64,000 bases of DNA, taken from the NCBI RefSeq assembly GCF_018613855.1, contig NZ_JAGGPK010000020.1, positions 92,226-156,225 of the forward strand. Direction: 5' to 3'. The translations under genes were made by a program, and so were the position numbers. Positions 10,266-19,636 of this stretch are shown piece by piece; within the stretch, counting starts at the first letter, position 1, and each line of letters opens with the position of its first letter. Below the pieces are notes generated by a model that was given only the letters and a program-made list of their open reading frames with translations, had not been told where the DNA came from and did not search any database. Source of the stretch: Arthrobacter sp. ISL-30. GTDB taxonomy: Bacteria; Actinomycetota; Actinomycetes; Actinomycetales; Micrococcaceae.

Positions 10266-12836
10266 ATGAGCCAAATGCCCGCACCCAACACGCGCCAGCC
10301 CATTTCGCTAGGCGCCGAGTCCTCTTCCCTCAAGGCCTCCTCTACGGGTCCCATCGGCATCATTACGATGCAATCTCCCGACAATCTCGATGAGAGCCGC
10401 CTCCGTGAACTGGCGGAGAGTCTTAGCCTCCAGCAGCAGGTCCGACTGCTTACCGGCGCGGATGTCTGGTCCACCCACGCCATCCCGGAGATCGGGCTGA
10501 AGCGCGTCGTACTGTCGGACGGTCCCTCCGGAGTGCGGGGTGAGGACTTCGACGAGCGCCACGACTCCATCTCTCTGCCGTCCTCGTCCGCGCTCTCTGC
10601 ATCCTGGAGCGTGGAACTGGCCCATCGGTACGGTCAGGTGCTGGGCCAGGAAGCGCGACGCAAGAACGTCAACGTCGTCCTCGGCCCTACTATCAACCTG
10701 CACCGCTCACCACTGGGGGGACGCCACTTCGAATGCATGAGCGAAGATCCGCGGCTGACAGCCACCCTGGCCGCCGGTTACGTTTCGGGCGTGCAGTCCA
10801 TGGGCGTCGGCGCCACACCAAAGCACTACGTGGCCAATGACTCCGAAACCGACCGCTTCACCGCAGACTCCGTAGTGGACGAGCGAGCCCTGCGCGAGCT
10901 GTACCTTGCCGCCTTCGAAGACGCCATTACCGAAGCCCGGGCCTGGCTGGTCATGAGCTCCTACAACTCGATCAATGGCACCACCGCCAGCGAGAACAAG
11001 CTCCTGGAAAACCCCTTGTCCACCGAATGGGGCTTCGACGGTGTCGTGGTTTCCGACTGGACCGGCGTGCGTTCGATAGAGGCCGCCAACGCGCACCAGG
11101 ACCTGGAGATGCCGGGACCCGTGGGCCATTGGGGCGACAATCTGCTGGCCGCCGTCCAGGACGGACGGGTCAGCCGCGGCAAGATCCTTGAAAAAGTCAT
11201 CCGCATCCTGCGCCTCGCCGCCCGCGTCGGGTCCCTCCGAGGCTTCGAGCCAGCCGTCACCCAACTGCCGGCACGGCTCGACGGCGGCGCCGTCGCCCGG
11301 GAGGTAGCAGTAAGAGGCGCCGTGCTGCTCCGCAACGAGGGCGGCCTCCTCCCCTTGGATGCCAAGGCCCTCAAGAGCGTGGCCGTGATCGGGCACAACG
11401 CCGATGAGGCCCGGATCCAAGGCGGCGGCAGCGCCACAGTCATGCCCAGATACACAGTCTCGCCGCTGGAAGGGCTCCGGAAAGCATTGCCAGCGGACGT
11501 CGCGGTCAGCTACGCGCGCGGCGCCAAGGTGGCCGAAGGTATCCAGCCCTTCCGTCGCGGAGAGATGACGAATCCCGTCAGCGGCGGGGACGGTGTCCTC
11601 CTCACTTTCTTCGACAAGGACGGCACCGAGATCTCCTCCGAGGACCGCTTCGCCTCCCAGCTGATCTGGTTCGGCATCGGCATCCCTGACGGTGCCGCCA
11701 GTGTCCGGACGCTCACCGACTGGAGCGCACCCACAACAGGCACCCACCATCTGGGCGTCGCGACCGTCGGGCGCATCTCCCTCGCTATCGACGGGGATGT
11801 GCGCTTCGACGACGAACTGGTCGACGAGACCGAAGTGCTCGGCGCCGCTCTCTTCTTCCCGCCGTCGTTCAGCACACCCGTGCAGGCCACGGCCGGGCAG
11901 AAGATCCGCGTGGAGGTCAACTACCAGCTTGAGGGCGACGGCCCCATTCCGTTCAGCGTGTTCACCTTCGGCGTCGAAGCCGTGGTGGAGGACCCGCAGG
12001 CGGAAATAGCCGAAGCCGTCGAAGCTGCGCGCACCGCCGACGTCGCTGTGGTGGTGGTCGGCACCAACTCCGCGATCGAATCCGAGGGCTTTGATCGCAA
12101 GGACCTGGACCTTCCCGGTTACCAGAACAAGCTGGTGGAGGCCGTGGCCGCAGTCAACCCCCGCACCGTGGTCGTGGTCAATTCCGGCGCGCCCGTCCTC
12201 ATGCCCTGGCTCGACAACGTCGGTGCCGTCCTGCTCGGCTGGTTCGGCGGACAAGAATTCGGCACCGCCATCGCAGACATCCTGCTCGGCAAGGAGGAAC
12301 CCGGCGGACGTCTGCCCACCACGTGGCCAGCCACCCTGGAGGACGTCCCGGTGCTCAGCACGACGCCCGTGGACGGCAAAGTGGTCTACTCGGAGGGAAT
12401 TCATGTGGGCTACCGGGCCTGGCTCAAGCAGCAGGACGAAGGCGGCGCCACCCCCGCTTTCCCGTTCGGCTTCGGACTCGGCTACACCACCTTCGATCTA
12501 GGCCGGCCGCACGCTCCCGCGTCAGTTCCCGCCGGACAGGACGTCCTGGTGCACGTCCCCGTGAAGAACACCGGGTCCCGCACCGGCCGCGAAACCGTGC
12601 AGGTCTATCTGGCCCGCAGGGAGTCCGACGTCGAACGCCCGGTGCGCTGGCTGGCAGGCTTTGCGGGAACACACCTCGCCCCCGGCGGTACTGACAGCGT
12701 GGAAGTGCGCATCCCCGCGCGGGCATTCGGCCACTACGACGGCGGCTGGAAGTTCGAACCCGGCGCTTTCCAACTCCTCATTGGCCGGAACGCCGACGAC
12801 GACACCTTCCAGGCCTTGGAGATCCAAGTTCGATAG
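10266..12836 (+). CDS. Glycoside hydrolase family 3 beta-glucosidase with PA14 insert
   Basis: An 856-residue GH3 enzyme. The N-terminal (beta/alpha)8 domain carries LSDGPSGVRGEDFDE, KHYVANDSE and the nucleophile Asp in GVVVSDWTG. The alpha/beta sandwich domain begins near VRGAVLLRNEGGLLPL. A PA14-like insertion of roughly 150 residues lies in the middle (GEMTNPVSGG to FSVFTFGVEAV), and a fibronectin-III-like domain ends the protein (VPVKNTGSRTGRETVQVYL). PA14-carrying GH3 enzymes usually act on aryl or short beta-glucosides. No signal peptide is seen. It stands last in the sulfatase/importer operon, as expected if desulfated glycosides are cleaved inside the cell. Confidence 0.93.
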   Translation: MSQMPAPNTRQPISLGAESSSLKASSTGPIGIITMQSPDNLDESRLRELAESLSLQQQVRLLTGADVWSTHAIPEIGLKRVVLSDGPSGVRGEDFDERHDSISLPSSSALSASWSVELAHRYGQVLGQEARRKNVNVVLGPTINLHRSPLGGRHFECMSEDPRLTATLAAGYVSGVQSMGVGATPKHYVANDSETDRFTADSVVDERALRELYLAAFEDAITEARAWLVMSSYNSINGTTASENKLLENPLSTEWGFDGVVVSDWTGVRSIEAANAHQDLEMPGPVGHWGDNLLAAVQDGRVSRGKILEKVIRILRLAARVGSLRGFEPAVTQLPARLDGGAVAREVAVRGAVLLRNEGGLLPLDAKALKSVAVIGHNADEARIQGGGSATVMPRYTVSPLEGLRKALPADVAVSYARGAKVAEGIQPFRRGEMTNPVSGGDGVLLTFFDKDGTEISSEDRFASQLIWFGIGIPDGAASVRTLTDWSAPTTGTHHLGVATVGRISLAIDGDVRFDDELVDETEVLGAALFFPPSFSTPVQATAGQKIRVEVNYQLEGDGPIPFSVFTFGVEAVVEDPQAEIAEAVEAARTADVAVVVVGTNSAIESEGFDRKDLDLPGYQNKLVEAVAAVNPRTVVVVNSGAPVLMPWLDNVGAVLLGWFGGQEFGTAIADILLGKEEPGGRLPTTWPATLEDVPVLSTTPVDGKVVYSEGIHVGYRAWLKQQDEGGATPAFPFGFGLGYTTFDLGRPHAPASVPAGQDVLVHVPVKNTGSRTGRETVQVYLARRESDVERPVRWLAGFAGTHLAPGGTDSVEVRIPARAFGHYDGGWKFEPGAFQLLIGRNADDDTFQALEIQVR

Positions 12837-13059
12837 CCGGCCGTGCGTCCCCGTTACCTTTTCCCGGCGGGTCTAACGGGGAGAGTTGAGACCCAGCGCA
12901 GGCTCTCAAGCAGGACATCCGTGTGCGTCATAGTCGCCTCCGCCATCGATCGGGGGCGACCATGTCCCGGCCTGCCGAGATGCGAAGGTAGCGCCAGCCG
13001 GAAATTGAGGGGCACGGGGTTCAACAGCACTCACGGGGCGCACGCAGTTCCGCCGACCC
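12837..13059. other. Intergenic, no gene recognised
   Basis: No supported gene. The open frames lack ribosome sites and family signatures. Decay-type sequence leads into the atpB relic that follows. Confidence 0.5.
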
Positions 13060-13348
13060 TCGTCCGGTATTCCCTGGTATCCTCCGATCGTTATCCCGAT
13101 CGAGATCATCTCCACCTTCGTGGTCCGACCCGTCACGCACAGCCTCCCGTCTGTTCGCAACCATACTCGCCGGACACCTCATCGTAATGATCGCCGGCTC
13201 CGGCATCGAGTTCCTCATTACGTAGGAGATCCTGTTCAAGGGAACCTCTGTCTTGGTCCTCGCTGCCCGGAGCATCGCCATGTACTTGCTTGACGCCCTG
13301 CTCATGGTCCTACAGGCCTACGTCTTTACGCTGCTGACAGCGATCTAG
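13060..13348 (+). pseudogene. atpB: atpB relic (F0 ATP synthase subunit a, C-terminal part)
   Basis: Translating + strand from 13069 gives IPWYPPIVIPIEIISTF and VVRPVTHSL. After a 1-nt frameshift near 13147 comes RLFATILAGHLIVMIAGSGI, then an in-frame TAG at 13223-13225, then LLDALLMVLQAYVFTLLTAI ending at TAG 13346-13348. This is the conserved C-terminal half of ATP synthase subunit a, with the essential Arg in RLFA and the final QAYVFTLLTA helix. The 5-prime part is missing. It is clearly non-functional. Its presence next to a catabolic operon shows that a piece of core genome was carried here and decayed. Confidence 0.8.
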
Positions 13349-13597
13349 ATCGAAGGCGCACTTCACCCCGGGCCCAACTCGCGCGCCGCCGCGTGCCCCC
13401 AGACACCGACCGTAATGCGATGGGCTGGGCGCACAAGCCGCTCCCCCACCACTGCGCGCTCCAGCATCTCGAATGATCCTGTGTTCCCATGCGCTCAAAT
13501 TGCCCACAAGCAGCGCCAGTCATGTAGCTCCCACCGGGCCACAGCATGAAGGTATGACCGAGGAATCAGGAATCCCGGCTAGGGAACAGGCCTAAAC

Positions 13598-13820
13598 TTC
13601 AAAAAACTTTGTCCCGGTCATGCAGTAGCCCATGAAAGCGACCATGAACATGCATAAGTACAAGAACTCACAACGAGCAGCGTATGGCACCGGTCCTCCT
13701 CGCCGAACCTGGTCATGTCGCCCCGGCCGCCCAGAACCATGAACCAGTGAGAAGCGAAACCATCGCCCAACCCAAGAGTAAGGAAGCACCGGCCACAGAA
13801 ACGGTCAGCCACAACTGAAC
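13598..13820 (+). repeat. Dispersed repeat, copy 1
   Basis: About 220 bp that aligns without gaps to 61992-62214, starting at caaaaaactt-like sequence and ending just after the shared SHN-stop codons. It lies between the atpB relic and an IS256 tail. It contains the small ORF listed separately. It resembles no IS end that I recognise. Confidence 0.75.
13684..13818 (+). CDS. Small ORF of the dispersed repeat, copy 1
   Basis: An ATG-initiated 44-codon frame, starting MAPVLLAEPGHVAPAA and ending KEAPATETVSHN. The same frame in the copy at 62048 gives GHVAPATQ and KEAPATGTASHN. At least six codon differences between the copies are synonymous third-position changes (for example cat/cac, gtc/gtt, gaa/gag, gca/gct), and the length is unchanged. 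That pattern suggests the frame was once under protein-level selection. The shared homology runs upstream past this ATG without a common start codon, and an adjacent frame (MKATMN in this copy) is also partly conserved, so the true N-terminus is uncertain. No function recognised; it may be a relic. Confidence 0.35.
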   Translation: MAPVLLAEPGHVAPAAQNHEPVRSETIAQPKSKEAPATETVSHN

Positions 13821-13981
13821 ACGGGCACGGCGCACACGCCGTAAAACGACACCACGGACAAGGTGTGTACAGCGTCCACACCTATCCGCGAAACCCCGAC
13901 GACGTAGGCCGGGAAAATGCGGGACTGTGGAAATAAAGGTGTATCTGGATCGACACGCCGGGCGGTGAGCCTGGCGGGGAG

Positions 13982-14122
13982 CTAAAGTGCCTGTATCTGG
14001 TCACCCGATCCCTCGATCCGACCGGTGCCGGCAGGACCCGATGGACAATGCGCTGGAAGCCCGCTTTGAACGCCTTCGCCATCACTTTCAGCGACCGATT
14101 CCCGGCAACTGAAAACTTCTAA
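13982..14122 (+). pseudogene. IS256-family transposase, C-terminal fragment
   Basis: This frame reads LKCLYLVTRSLDPTG, then RWTMRWKPALNAFAITF to a stop at 14120-14122. It is the C-terminus of a Mutator/IS256 transposase and closely matches the other IS256 piece ending at 47240. Everything upstream in the gene is missing. The sequence after it (caccgttaaagagatagtc) looks like the matching IS256 terminal repeat area. Confidence 0.8.
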
Positions 14123-14588
14123 AACAAACCGCCGGATACACCGTTAAAGAGATAGTCCCGAAAATGCCGGAATCACCCTTAAAAAAGGGGATGCCCGCCA
14201 TCGCCGGTCCGATGGTGGCGGTGTCTGCTTCGGGTCATCCGCGAACACACGCCACAAGAGTCCGGTGCCGTGCCGATAACCAGATTTCATAACAGCGAGA
14301 TCTTTCTGATATTTCGTGGTTGGGTCGGGGCAGGCGATTGGCTATTGCTGCGCGGGCGCTGCGTTTCTTCCGCTGTCAGTTGACGCCAAGCTTTCTTGGA
14401 AGGCACTGATGAACTCGCCTCTAGGTTTGGAGGTTACGCTGCCCTGCCTCCGTGGTTCTGAAGGCAGGGCGATGGTCGGGCTTTGTGGGAGCAGCAGGAT
14501 GGGAAGCCTTTCCTGCTGCTCATGAGTTGATGCGTGGTCAAACGGGTACCCCCCAGCGGGGCCGACCGGCGGCGACTGCTCTTGCCGG
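14123..14588. other. Intergenic region behind the sugar ABC operon
   Basis: No gene recognised. It holds a short inverted repeat, catcgccggt-ccgatgg, at about 14200 and the terminator hairpins of the leftward sugar operon, listed separately. Confidence 0.5.
14442..14521 (-). terminator. Tandem hairpins ending the sugar ABC operon
   Basis: Two stems lie just beyond the stop of the leftward ATPase gene: ccctgcct (14442-14449) with aggcaggg (14462-14469), and the perfect 11-bp gagcagcagga (14489-14499) with tcctgctgctc (14511-14521). T-runs are weak, as is usual for high-GC terminators. Confidence 0.6.
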
Positions 14589-15503
14589 TCAGCCGGCTCT
14601 GCCGCCAGCCGGAGCGACGTCGGCCATCTCGCCGTGGACTTCCTTGACGATGTCGCCGTGCCCGCCGAGCTGTTCGAGTTCGTGGGCGAGTTCTGCGAGT
14701 TCTGCACCGCCGGCCATCTGGGCGGTCAGCTCGTCGAGGGTGATGTCCTTCTTGTCGTAGTAGCCGATGGAGCGGCCGCGCTTGAGCAGCAGGAACCGGT
14801 CTCCCACGGGGAAGGCGTGGTGGGGGTTGTGGGTGATGAAGATGACGCCCAGTCCCCGATCGCGCGCCTGCAGGATGTAGCGCAACACCACCCCGGACTG
14901 CTTGACGCCCAGGGCAGCGGTGGGTTCGTCCAGGATCAGGACCTTGGCGCCGAAGTACACGGCGCGGGCGATCGCGACACACTGGCGCTCACCGCCGGAG
15001 AGCTGGCCGATGGGCTGCTCGACATCGCGCAGGTCGATGCCCATGTCAGCGAGCTCTTTCTTCGTGATGTCCTTCATCTTCTGCACGTCCAGCTTCTTGA
15101 ACGGGCCGACGCCGGTGGTCAGCTCGGAGCCGAGGAAGAAGTTGCGCCAGATGGGCATCAGCGGCACCACGGCAAGGTCCTGGTAGACGGTGGCGATGCC
15201 GGCGTCCAGGGCTTCGCGGGGGCTGGAGAGCTTCCGCTCCTCCCCCATGATTTTCAGTGTGCCCTCGTCGTGCTGGTGGAGTCCGGCGATGATCTTGATT
15301 AGTGTGGACTTTCCGGCGCCGTTGTCACCGAGCACGCAGGTGACGCGGCCGTTGTCCACGGCCATCGTGACGTCAGTGAGGGCGACGATGTTGCCGTAGT
15401 GCTTGCCCACGCTCTCCAGGGAGAGCAGGTGCACGGGGGTGTGGGTCAGCGGGTCCTTTTCATCCTTGAGCAGCTGCTGCTGGTCGATCTGCTTGGCGTT
15501 CAT
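14589..15503 (-). CDS. Sugar ABC transporter ATP-binding protein (FrcA-like)
   Basis: A 304-residue ATPase with a single nucleotide-binding domain, the short FrcA form rather than the duplicated RbsA form. Walker [10 protein letters not shown] covers residues 59-67. The Q-loop ([11 protein letters not shown]), signature LSGGERQ and Walker [13 protein letters not shown] follow, then the switch His in [10 protein letters not shown]. The charged C-terminal tail of about 50 residues ([17 protein letters not shown]) is typical of this subgroup. It lies 15 nt after the permease gene and is transcribed leftward with it. It powers import of the sugar bound by the 16622-17617 lipoprotein. Confidence 0.92.
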   Translation of the reverse strand: MNAKQIDQQQLLKDEKDPLTHTPVHLLSLESVGKHYGNIVALTDVTMAVDNGRVTCVLGDNGAGKSTLIKIIAGLHQHDEGTLKIMGEERKLSSPREALDAGIATVYQDLAVVPLMPIWRNFFLGSELTTGVGPFKKLDVQKMKDITKKELADMGIDLRDVEQPIGQLSGGERQCVAIARAVYFGAKVLILDEPTAALGVKQSGVVLRYILQARDRGLGVIFITHNPHHAFPVGDRFLLLKRGRSIGYYDKKDITLDELTAQMAGGAELAELAHELEQLGGHGDIVKEVHGEMADVAPAGGRAG

Positions 15504-15518
15504 GATTTTGTTGCCCCT

Positions 15519-16598
15519 TTACTTGAGCTCTGCGCGGCGTTTGACGATCAGGTTCACGATGGTGGCCAGGAGCAGCATCAGGCCAAGGAAGAACTTGAAC
15601 CAGTCCGGGTTCCACTGGGCGTACACGATGCCCTTGTTGGCCATGCCAAAGATGAAGGCCCCGATGGCCCCGCCCACGGCGGAGCCGTAGCCGCCGGTGA
15701 GGAGGCAGCCACCGATGACCGCTGCGATGATGTAGAGGAATTCGTTGCCCACGCCTTCGCCTGACTGCACGGCGTCGAAGGCGAACAGGTTGTGCATGCC
15801 CAGGATCCAGCCGCAGAAACCGACGGCCATGAACAGGCCGATCTTGGTGGCTTTGACGGGAACACCCACTGCGCGGGCGGCGTTCGCGTCGCCGCCGACG
15901 GCGAAGATCCAGTTGCCCACCTTGGTGCGCAGCAGCACCCAGGACGCCACGGCAACCAGTGCGATCCAGATGAAGACGGTGTTGTTGACATCCACACCGG
16001 CGATGTTGACTGAGGAGGCGAAGATAGCGCGGGCCGCCTGATAGCCGTCCATGCTGGAAATCGACGGGGACGACACGCCGCCGCCGATCAGCCGGGTCAG
16101 GCCCAGGTTCAGGCCGGTCAGCATCAGGAACGTTGCGAGGGTGACGATGAAGCTTGGCAGCTTGGTCTTCATCAGGATCCAGCCGTTGATGAAGCCGATG
16201 CCTAGGGACACCACGAGCGCCAGGACCACGCCGACCCACACGTTCATGCTGAAGTACCAGCTGAACATGGACGCGGTCAGGGCCGAACTGATCACGGCAA
16301 CACCGGTGGAAAGGTCGAACTCCCCGCCGATCATCAGCAGCGACACTCCCACCGCCATGATGCCGATGGTGGAACTGCCGTAAAGAACGGTGGCGAAGGC
16401 GTTCGGCTGGATGAACGTCTGGGAGACAGAGGCGAAGAAGACGAAAAGGACGATCGCGCCCACGAGGGCGCCGACTTCCGGCCGGCCGAGTAGCTTCTGC
16501 AGAGGGTTGCGTTTTGCAACGCGCTCATCTGCCACAGCTGGTTTTGTCAGTGTTGAGGTCATGGTCATGATGATTCTCCTTGCTTCCGGGCCCGACAT
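15519..16598 (-). CDS. Sugar ABC transporter permease (RbsC/FrcC-like)
   Basis: A 359-residue integral membrane protein with 8-10 hydrophobic helices. The BPD_transp_2 features are present: LMIGGEFDLSTGVAV near the middle, the long GFINGWILMKTKLPSFIVTLATFLM stretch (shown in parts by helices), and GGDANAARAVGVPV, the loop that docks on the ATPase. Of normal family length. It pairs with the single-domain ATPase downstream and the ribose-type binding protein upstream, which is 23 nt away. Starts at ATG 16598 behind an aggagaatc ribosome site. Confidence 0.92.
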   Translation of the reverse strand: MSGPEARRIIMTMTSTLTKPAVADERVAKRNPLQKLLGRPEVGALVGAIVLFVFFASVSQTFIQPNAFATVLYGSSTIGIMAVGVSLLMIGGEFDLSTGVAVISSALTASMFSWYFSMNVWVGVVLALVVSLGIGFINGWILMKTKLPSFIVTLATFLMLTGLNLGLTRLIGGGVSSPSISSMDGYQAARAIFASSVNIAGVDVNNTVFIWIALVAVASWVLLRTKVGNWIFAVGGDANAARAVGVPVKATKIGLFMAVGFCGWILGMHNLFAFDAVQSGEGVGNEFLYIIAAVIGGCLLTGGYGSAVGGAIGAFIFGMANKGIVYAQWNPDWFKFFLGLMLLLATIVNLIVKRRAELK

Positions 16599-16621
16599 TG
16601 GCGGGCCCGGCTAGCGGGCTG

Positions 16622-17617
16622 TTAGCGGATGCCGTCCTTGGCGAACTTGAGGACGTCGGTGGCTGCAGCCTTGTCTACGACGGACGGACCGGTCAGCACA
16701 GGCTGCCCGCCGCCGATCTTGAAGCCGCCGCGCTTGGCCTGCCACAGAGAATCAATTGCGCCATAGCCCTGCAGCCACGGCTGCTGGTCAACTGTAAAAA
16801 TCACATCCCCGTCAGCAATCTTCTGGGCAAGCTCCGGGTTCATGTCGAAGGAGGCCACCTTGGCCTCGCTGCCGGCGCCGGTCACGGCCTTCAAGATGGT
16901 CAATGTGTAGGGCGCACCCAAGCCAACGATTGCATCGGCATCAGCAGTAGCCTGCAGTTTGGCGGTAACCGTAGAGGAAACCTGGGCCATGTCGGTACCG
17001 GGAACGTACAGGATCTCCGTTCCGGCCACCTTTTCCTTGACCCCTGCGCAGCGGGCTTCCAGACCCACGTGCCCCTGCTCTTGGATAACACAGATGGGGT
17101 GTTTGAGGCCCAGTTCGCTGAGCTTCGTTCCGACGGCCGCGCCAGCGAGCTTTTCGTTGGATCCGAAGTGAGTGAAAGCGCCCAACTGCGCAGAGATCGA
17201 TTCGCCGGCATTGAGGCTAACCACAGGAATCCCGGCGTCAGTAGCCTTCTTGAGGGAGTCCTTCAACGCATCCGGCTTGGCAAGGGTCACGGCAATGCCA
17301 TCGACCTTTTGGTCAATCGCCTGCTGGATAAGCTGTGCCTGGCGTCCGCCTTCGGAGTCGGAAGTGTAGAGCAGTTCGACATTATCCTTCGCGGCGGCCT
17401 CCTCGGCCCCCTTGCGGACGATGTCCCAGAACGTGTCACCTGGAGCAGCGTGAGTGATAAGCGCAACCTTCATGCGGGGAGTCGAGGCGACCTGGCCGCC
17501 TGCCCCGCCAGCTCCGGCTTCGGCCGGTCTTCCTCCTTGGCTTGAGCATGCGCTCAGCGCGATCAGCGGGATGACGGCGGCCGCCACTGCCATTTTTCGT
17601 ATGGTCGATGTCTTCAC
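16622..17617 (-). CDS. Sugar-binding lipoprotein (Peripla_BP_4, ribose type)
   Basis: A 331-residue binding protein. The signal peptide ends in the lipobox LSAC (Cys24). MKVALITHAAPGDTFWDIV opens the ribose-binding-protein fold, followed by QQAIDQKVDGIAVTLAKPD and IPVVSLNAGE, the usual hinge and ligand-facing segments. The ligand is probably a monosaccharide or cyclitol. The neighbouring isomerase and Gfo/Idh dehydrogenase suggest an inositol-like or rare sugar. First of the three transporter genes; 87 nt separate it from the isomerase gene upstream. Confidence 0.92.
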   Translation of the reverse strand: MKTSTIRKMAVAAAVIPLIALSACSSQGGRPAEAGAGGAGGQVASTPRMKVALITHAAPGDTFWDIVRKGAEEAAAKDNVELLYTSDSEGGRQAQLIQQAIDQKVDGIAVTLAKPDALKDSLKKATDAGIPVVSLNAGESISAQLGAFTHFGSNEKLAGAAVGTKLSELGLKHPICVIQEQGHVGLEARCAGVKEKVAGTEILYVPGTDMAQVSSTVTAKLQATADADAIVGLGAPYTLTILKAVTGAGSEAKVASFDMNPELAQKIADGDVIFTVDQQPWLQGYGAIDSLWQAKRGGFKIGGGQPVLTGPSVVDKAAATDVLKFAKDGIR

Positions 17618-17704
17618 GGGTGGATCTCCTTTGATTCCAGTGGTGCGGGTTTCCTCTGCACCCGAGGGGCCCGGCAGGGTGGGATGAAACTGGCTGGTGT
17701 GTGA

Positions 17705-18496
17705 TCAGCTGTTAAAGGCTGCACGGAATGCGGTCAGGGCAGCATCCCCGGCTTCCACGGTGTCACCGCGGGAAGCTCCCGCCTCCAGGCCGATGACGCC
17801 GGTGTAGGCGGCTTCCTTCAAGGCTGTGGCGACCGCGCTGTAGTTGATTTCCCCTGTGCCTGGCTCGAACCGTCCCGGGACGTCGGCGACCTGGATCTCC
17901 CCGATCCATGGCCGGGCGGTTCTGACGAGTTCGATCAGGTTCCCTTCTCCGATCTGGGCGTGGTAAAGATCAAGCATCATCCTGACGTTGGGGTGGTCAA
18001 CCGCGGCGACGAGTGCCAGGGTGTCTTTGGCCCTGGCCAGTGGGATTCCCGGATGGTCAAGGATGGTGTTCAGGTTCTCAAGGGCGAAAGTCACCCCGTG
18101 TTTCTCCCCCAGAAGGGCGAGGCGTTCGAGGGTGCGTAGCCCGGTCAGCCACATCTGGCCGCTGGACCGGTGGACGGGCCGGACAGCGCGTCCGCCCTCG
18201 CCAAGCTCAGCAGGGTGGACGACCATCCGCTCGACGCCGAGTTCGAGTGCCACAGGGATCAGCTTCTCCGCGGAGGACAGGACCTCGTCGGCGTTGTCGG
18301 AATCGATCAGGCTGCCGCCGAAGTATCCGCTCATCGAGGAGAACCGCGCCCCGGTTGCGGCCAAGGCGGCGATGTCCCGTCCGCGGGTGTCCCACAGCTC
18401 GATCTCGAAGCCCTGCTGGTGAATCCTGTTCACCCGTTCGATCAAGGGAAGATCGCCGTAAACCATTTCGGCGCAGACGGCCAGGCGGAAGCTCAT
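17705..18496 (-). CDS. Sugar isomerase/epimerase, hydroxypyruvate-isomerase-like TIM barrel
   Basis: A 263-residue AP_endonuc_2-family TIM barrel. FRLAVCAEMVYGDLPLIERV starts the barrel. Metal and catalytic residues can be seen in VVHPAE, ALENLNT (Glu), MMLDLYHAQIGEGN (Asp and His) and the closing GVIGLEAG (Glu). This set matches Hyi/OtnI-type isomerases. Such enzymes act on hydroxypyruvate, 2-oxotetronate or ketose intermediates. The start codon overlaps the stop of the upstream oxidoreductase by 4 nt, so the two are translationally coupled and probably act in sequence on the imported sugar. Confidence 0.88.
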   Translation of the reverse strand: MSFRLAVCAEMVYGDLPLIERVNRIHQQGFEIELWDTRGRDIAALAATGARFSSMSGYFGGSLIDSDNADEVLSSAEKLIPVALELGVERMVVHPAELGEGGRAVRPVHRSSGQMWLTGLRTLERLALLGEKHGVTFALENLNTILDHPGIPLARAKDTLALVAAVDHPNVRMMLDLYHAQIGEGNLIELVRTARPWIGEIQVADVPGRFEPGTGEINYSAVATALKEAAYTGVIGLEAGASRGDTVEAGDAALTAFRAAFNS

Positions 18497-19614
18497 GCCT
18501 TCCCGCCTGCCAGGTGAAACTCAGGCTCTGCCGCGCGCAGCTCGGCGATCGATGCGATCTCGACTGACATGCCGGATTCCGCCGAGCGCACGGCCGCCAG
18601 GGCCACCGCGAGGGCGTTGCGGGCATCGGTTCCCCCGGGGCCGCGGGAGCCTGGAGCCTGCAGGCCGTCACGGCCCGCTTTAATGGTGTCGACGAAGTGC
18701 GCGACTTCGGCTGTGTAAGCGGCGTGGAAGAGATCGACGTTCAGCCGGACGGTGGCTGAACGGATGCCCGCGGCGGTGTAGCTTGTGGCGCTGGACGCCT
18801 GAGGGCCTCCCGCGGCAACCATGCCCGCGGAACCGAACACCTCACCGCGAACGTCGTAGCCATACAGGGCATTGAAGTTCGCCTCGGCGACCGCAATGGC
18901 CCCGTTGCTGTAGGTGACGGTTACAACGGCTGTATCAAGGAGCCCGCCCGGCTTAGCTTCCGGGGCGACCAGCGCGTCCGCTACTGCATGAACACGTACG
19001 GGAACAGCACCCGGGTTCAGCCAATTCAAAGTGTCGAAATCATGAATGAGGGTCTCGAGGAAGATCGTGCCCGGTGGAATCCGCTCAGGATTCGCGATGC
19101 CGGCATCGCTGCCTGGGTCCCGGGTGAGCGACCGCAGCAGTTGCGGGGTTCCTACCACGCCTTCGTCGATGAGCCTGCGTGCGGCAGCGAAATCAGGCGC
19201 GTAACGCCGATTAAAGCCGAACTGGACCAACACCCCTGCAGCATCGGCTGCGTTGAGTGCTTCATCAAGCTCCTCCACGGTGCGGCCACCGGGCTTCTCA
19301 CAGAAGACGTGCTTCCCTGCGCGCGCCGCGGCAGCGATCAAGCCGGAATGGAACCGTACCGGCGCCGCGATCAGCACGGCATCGACGTCCGGGTCAGCAA
19401 GCACATCTGCCGGATCAGTGCTGATCTTGGCAACGCTCAGACGCTCAGCCAGGGACTCCACCGCAGGAAGCGCTGGATCAGCGATTGCTTCAAGCCGGGC
19501 GTTCGGGATCCGCAGCGCGACGGACTCGGCGTGGAATTTTCCTATCCAGCCCGCTCCGATCAGGCCAATACGGACCGGCCGGGCTTCAGCGACCTGATGC
19601 TGAAAGTAACTCAT
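18493..19614 (-). CDS. Gfo/Idh/MocA-family NAD(P)-dependent oxidoreductase
   Basis: A 373-residue dehydrogenase. The Rossmann fold opens with RIGLIGAGWIGKFHAESVA (GxGxxG), the conserved CEKPGGRTVEEL holds the EKP motif, and LIHDFDTLNWL carries the catalytic Asp/His region of inositol-2-dehydrogenase-like members. The C-terminal two-domain sheet is complete. Predicted to oxidise a sugar or cyclitol hydroxyl with NAD(P). It is the promoter-proximal gene of the leftward operon and lies just behind the LacI operators, so it is likely controlled by the divergent LacI protein. Confidence 0.9.
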   Translation of the reverse strand: MSYFQHQVAEARPVRIGLIGAGWIGKFHAESVALRIPNARLEAIADPALPAVESLAERLSVAKISTDPADVLADPDVDAVLIAAPVRFHSGLIAAAARAGKHVFCEKPGGRTVEELDEALNAADAAGVLVQFGFNRRYAPDFAAARRLIDEGVVGTPQLLRSLTRDPGSDAGIANPERIPPGTIFLETLIHDFDTLNWLNPGAVPVRVHAVADALVAPEAKPGGLLDTAVVTVTYSNGAIAVAEANFNALYGYDVRGEVFGSAGMVAAGGPQASSATSYTAAGIRSATVRLNVDLFHAAYTAEVAHFVDTIKAGRDGLQAPGSRGPGGTDARNALAVALAAVRSAESGMSVEIASIAELRAAEPEFHLAGGKA

Positions 19615-19636
19615 AAGACCTCCTGAGGAAGTGGTT

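Noticed and set aside
10707..12404. A 565-codon minus-strand open frame
   Set aside because: Shadow of the GH3 gene; no domain pattern, and the forward frame shows clear GH3 motifs.
18013..18567. A 184-codon plus-strand frame
   Set aside because: Arg/Ser/Pro-rich complement of the isomerase gene with no ribosome site.
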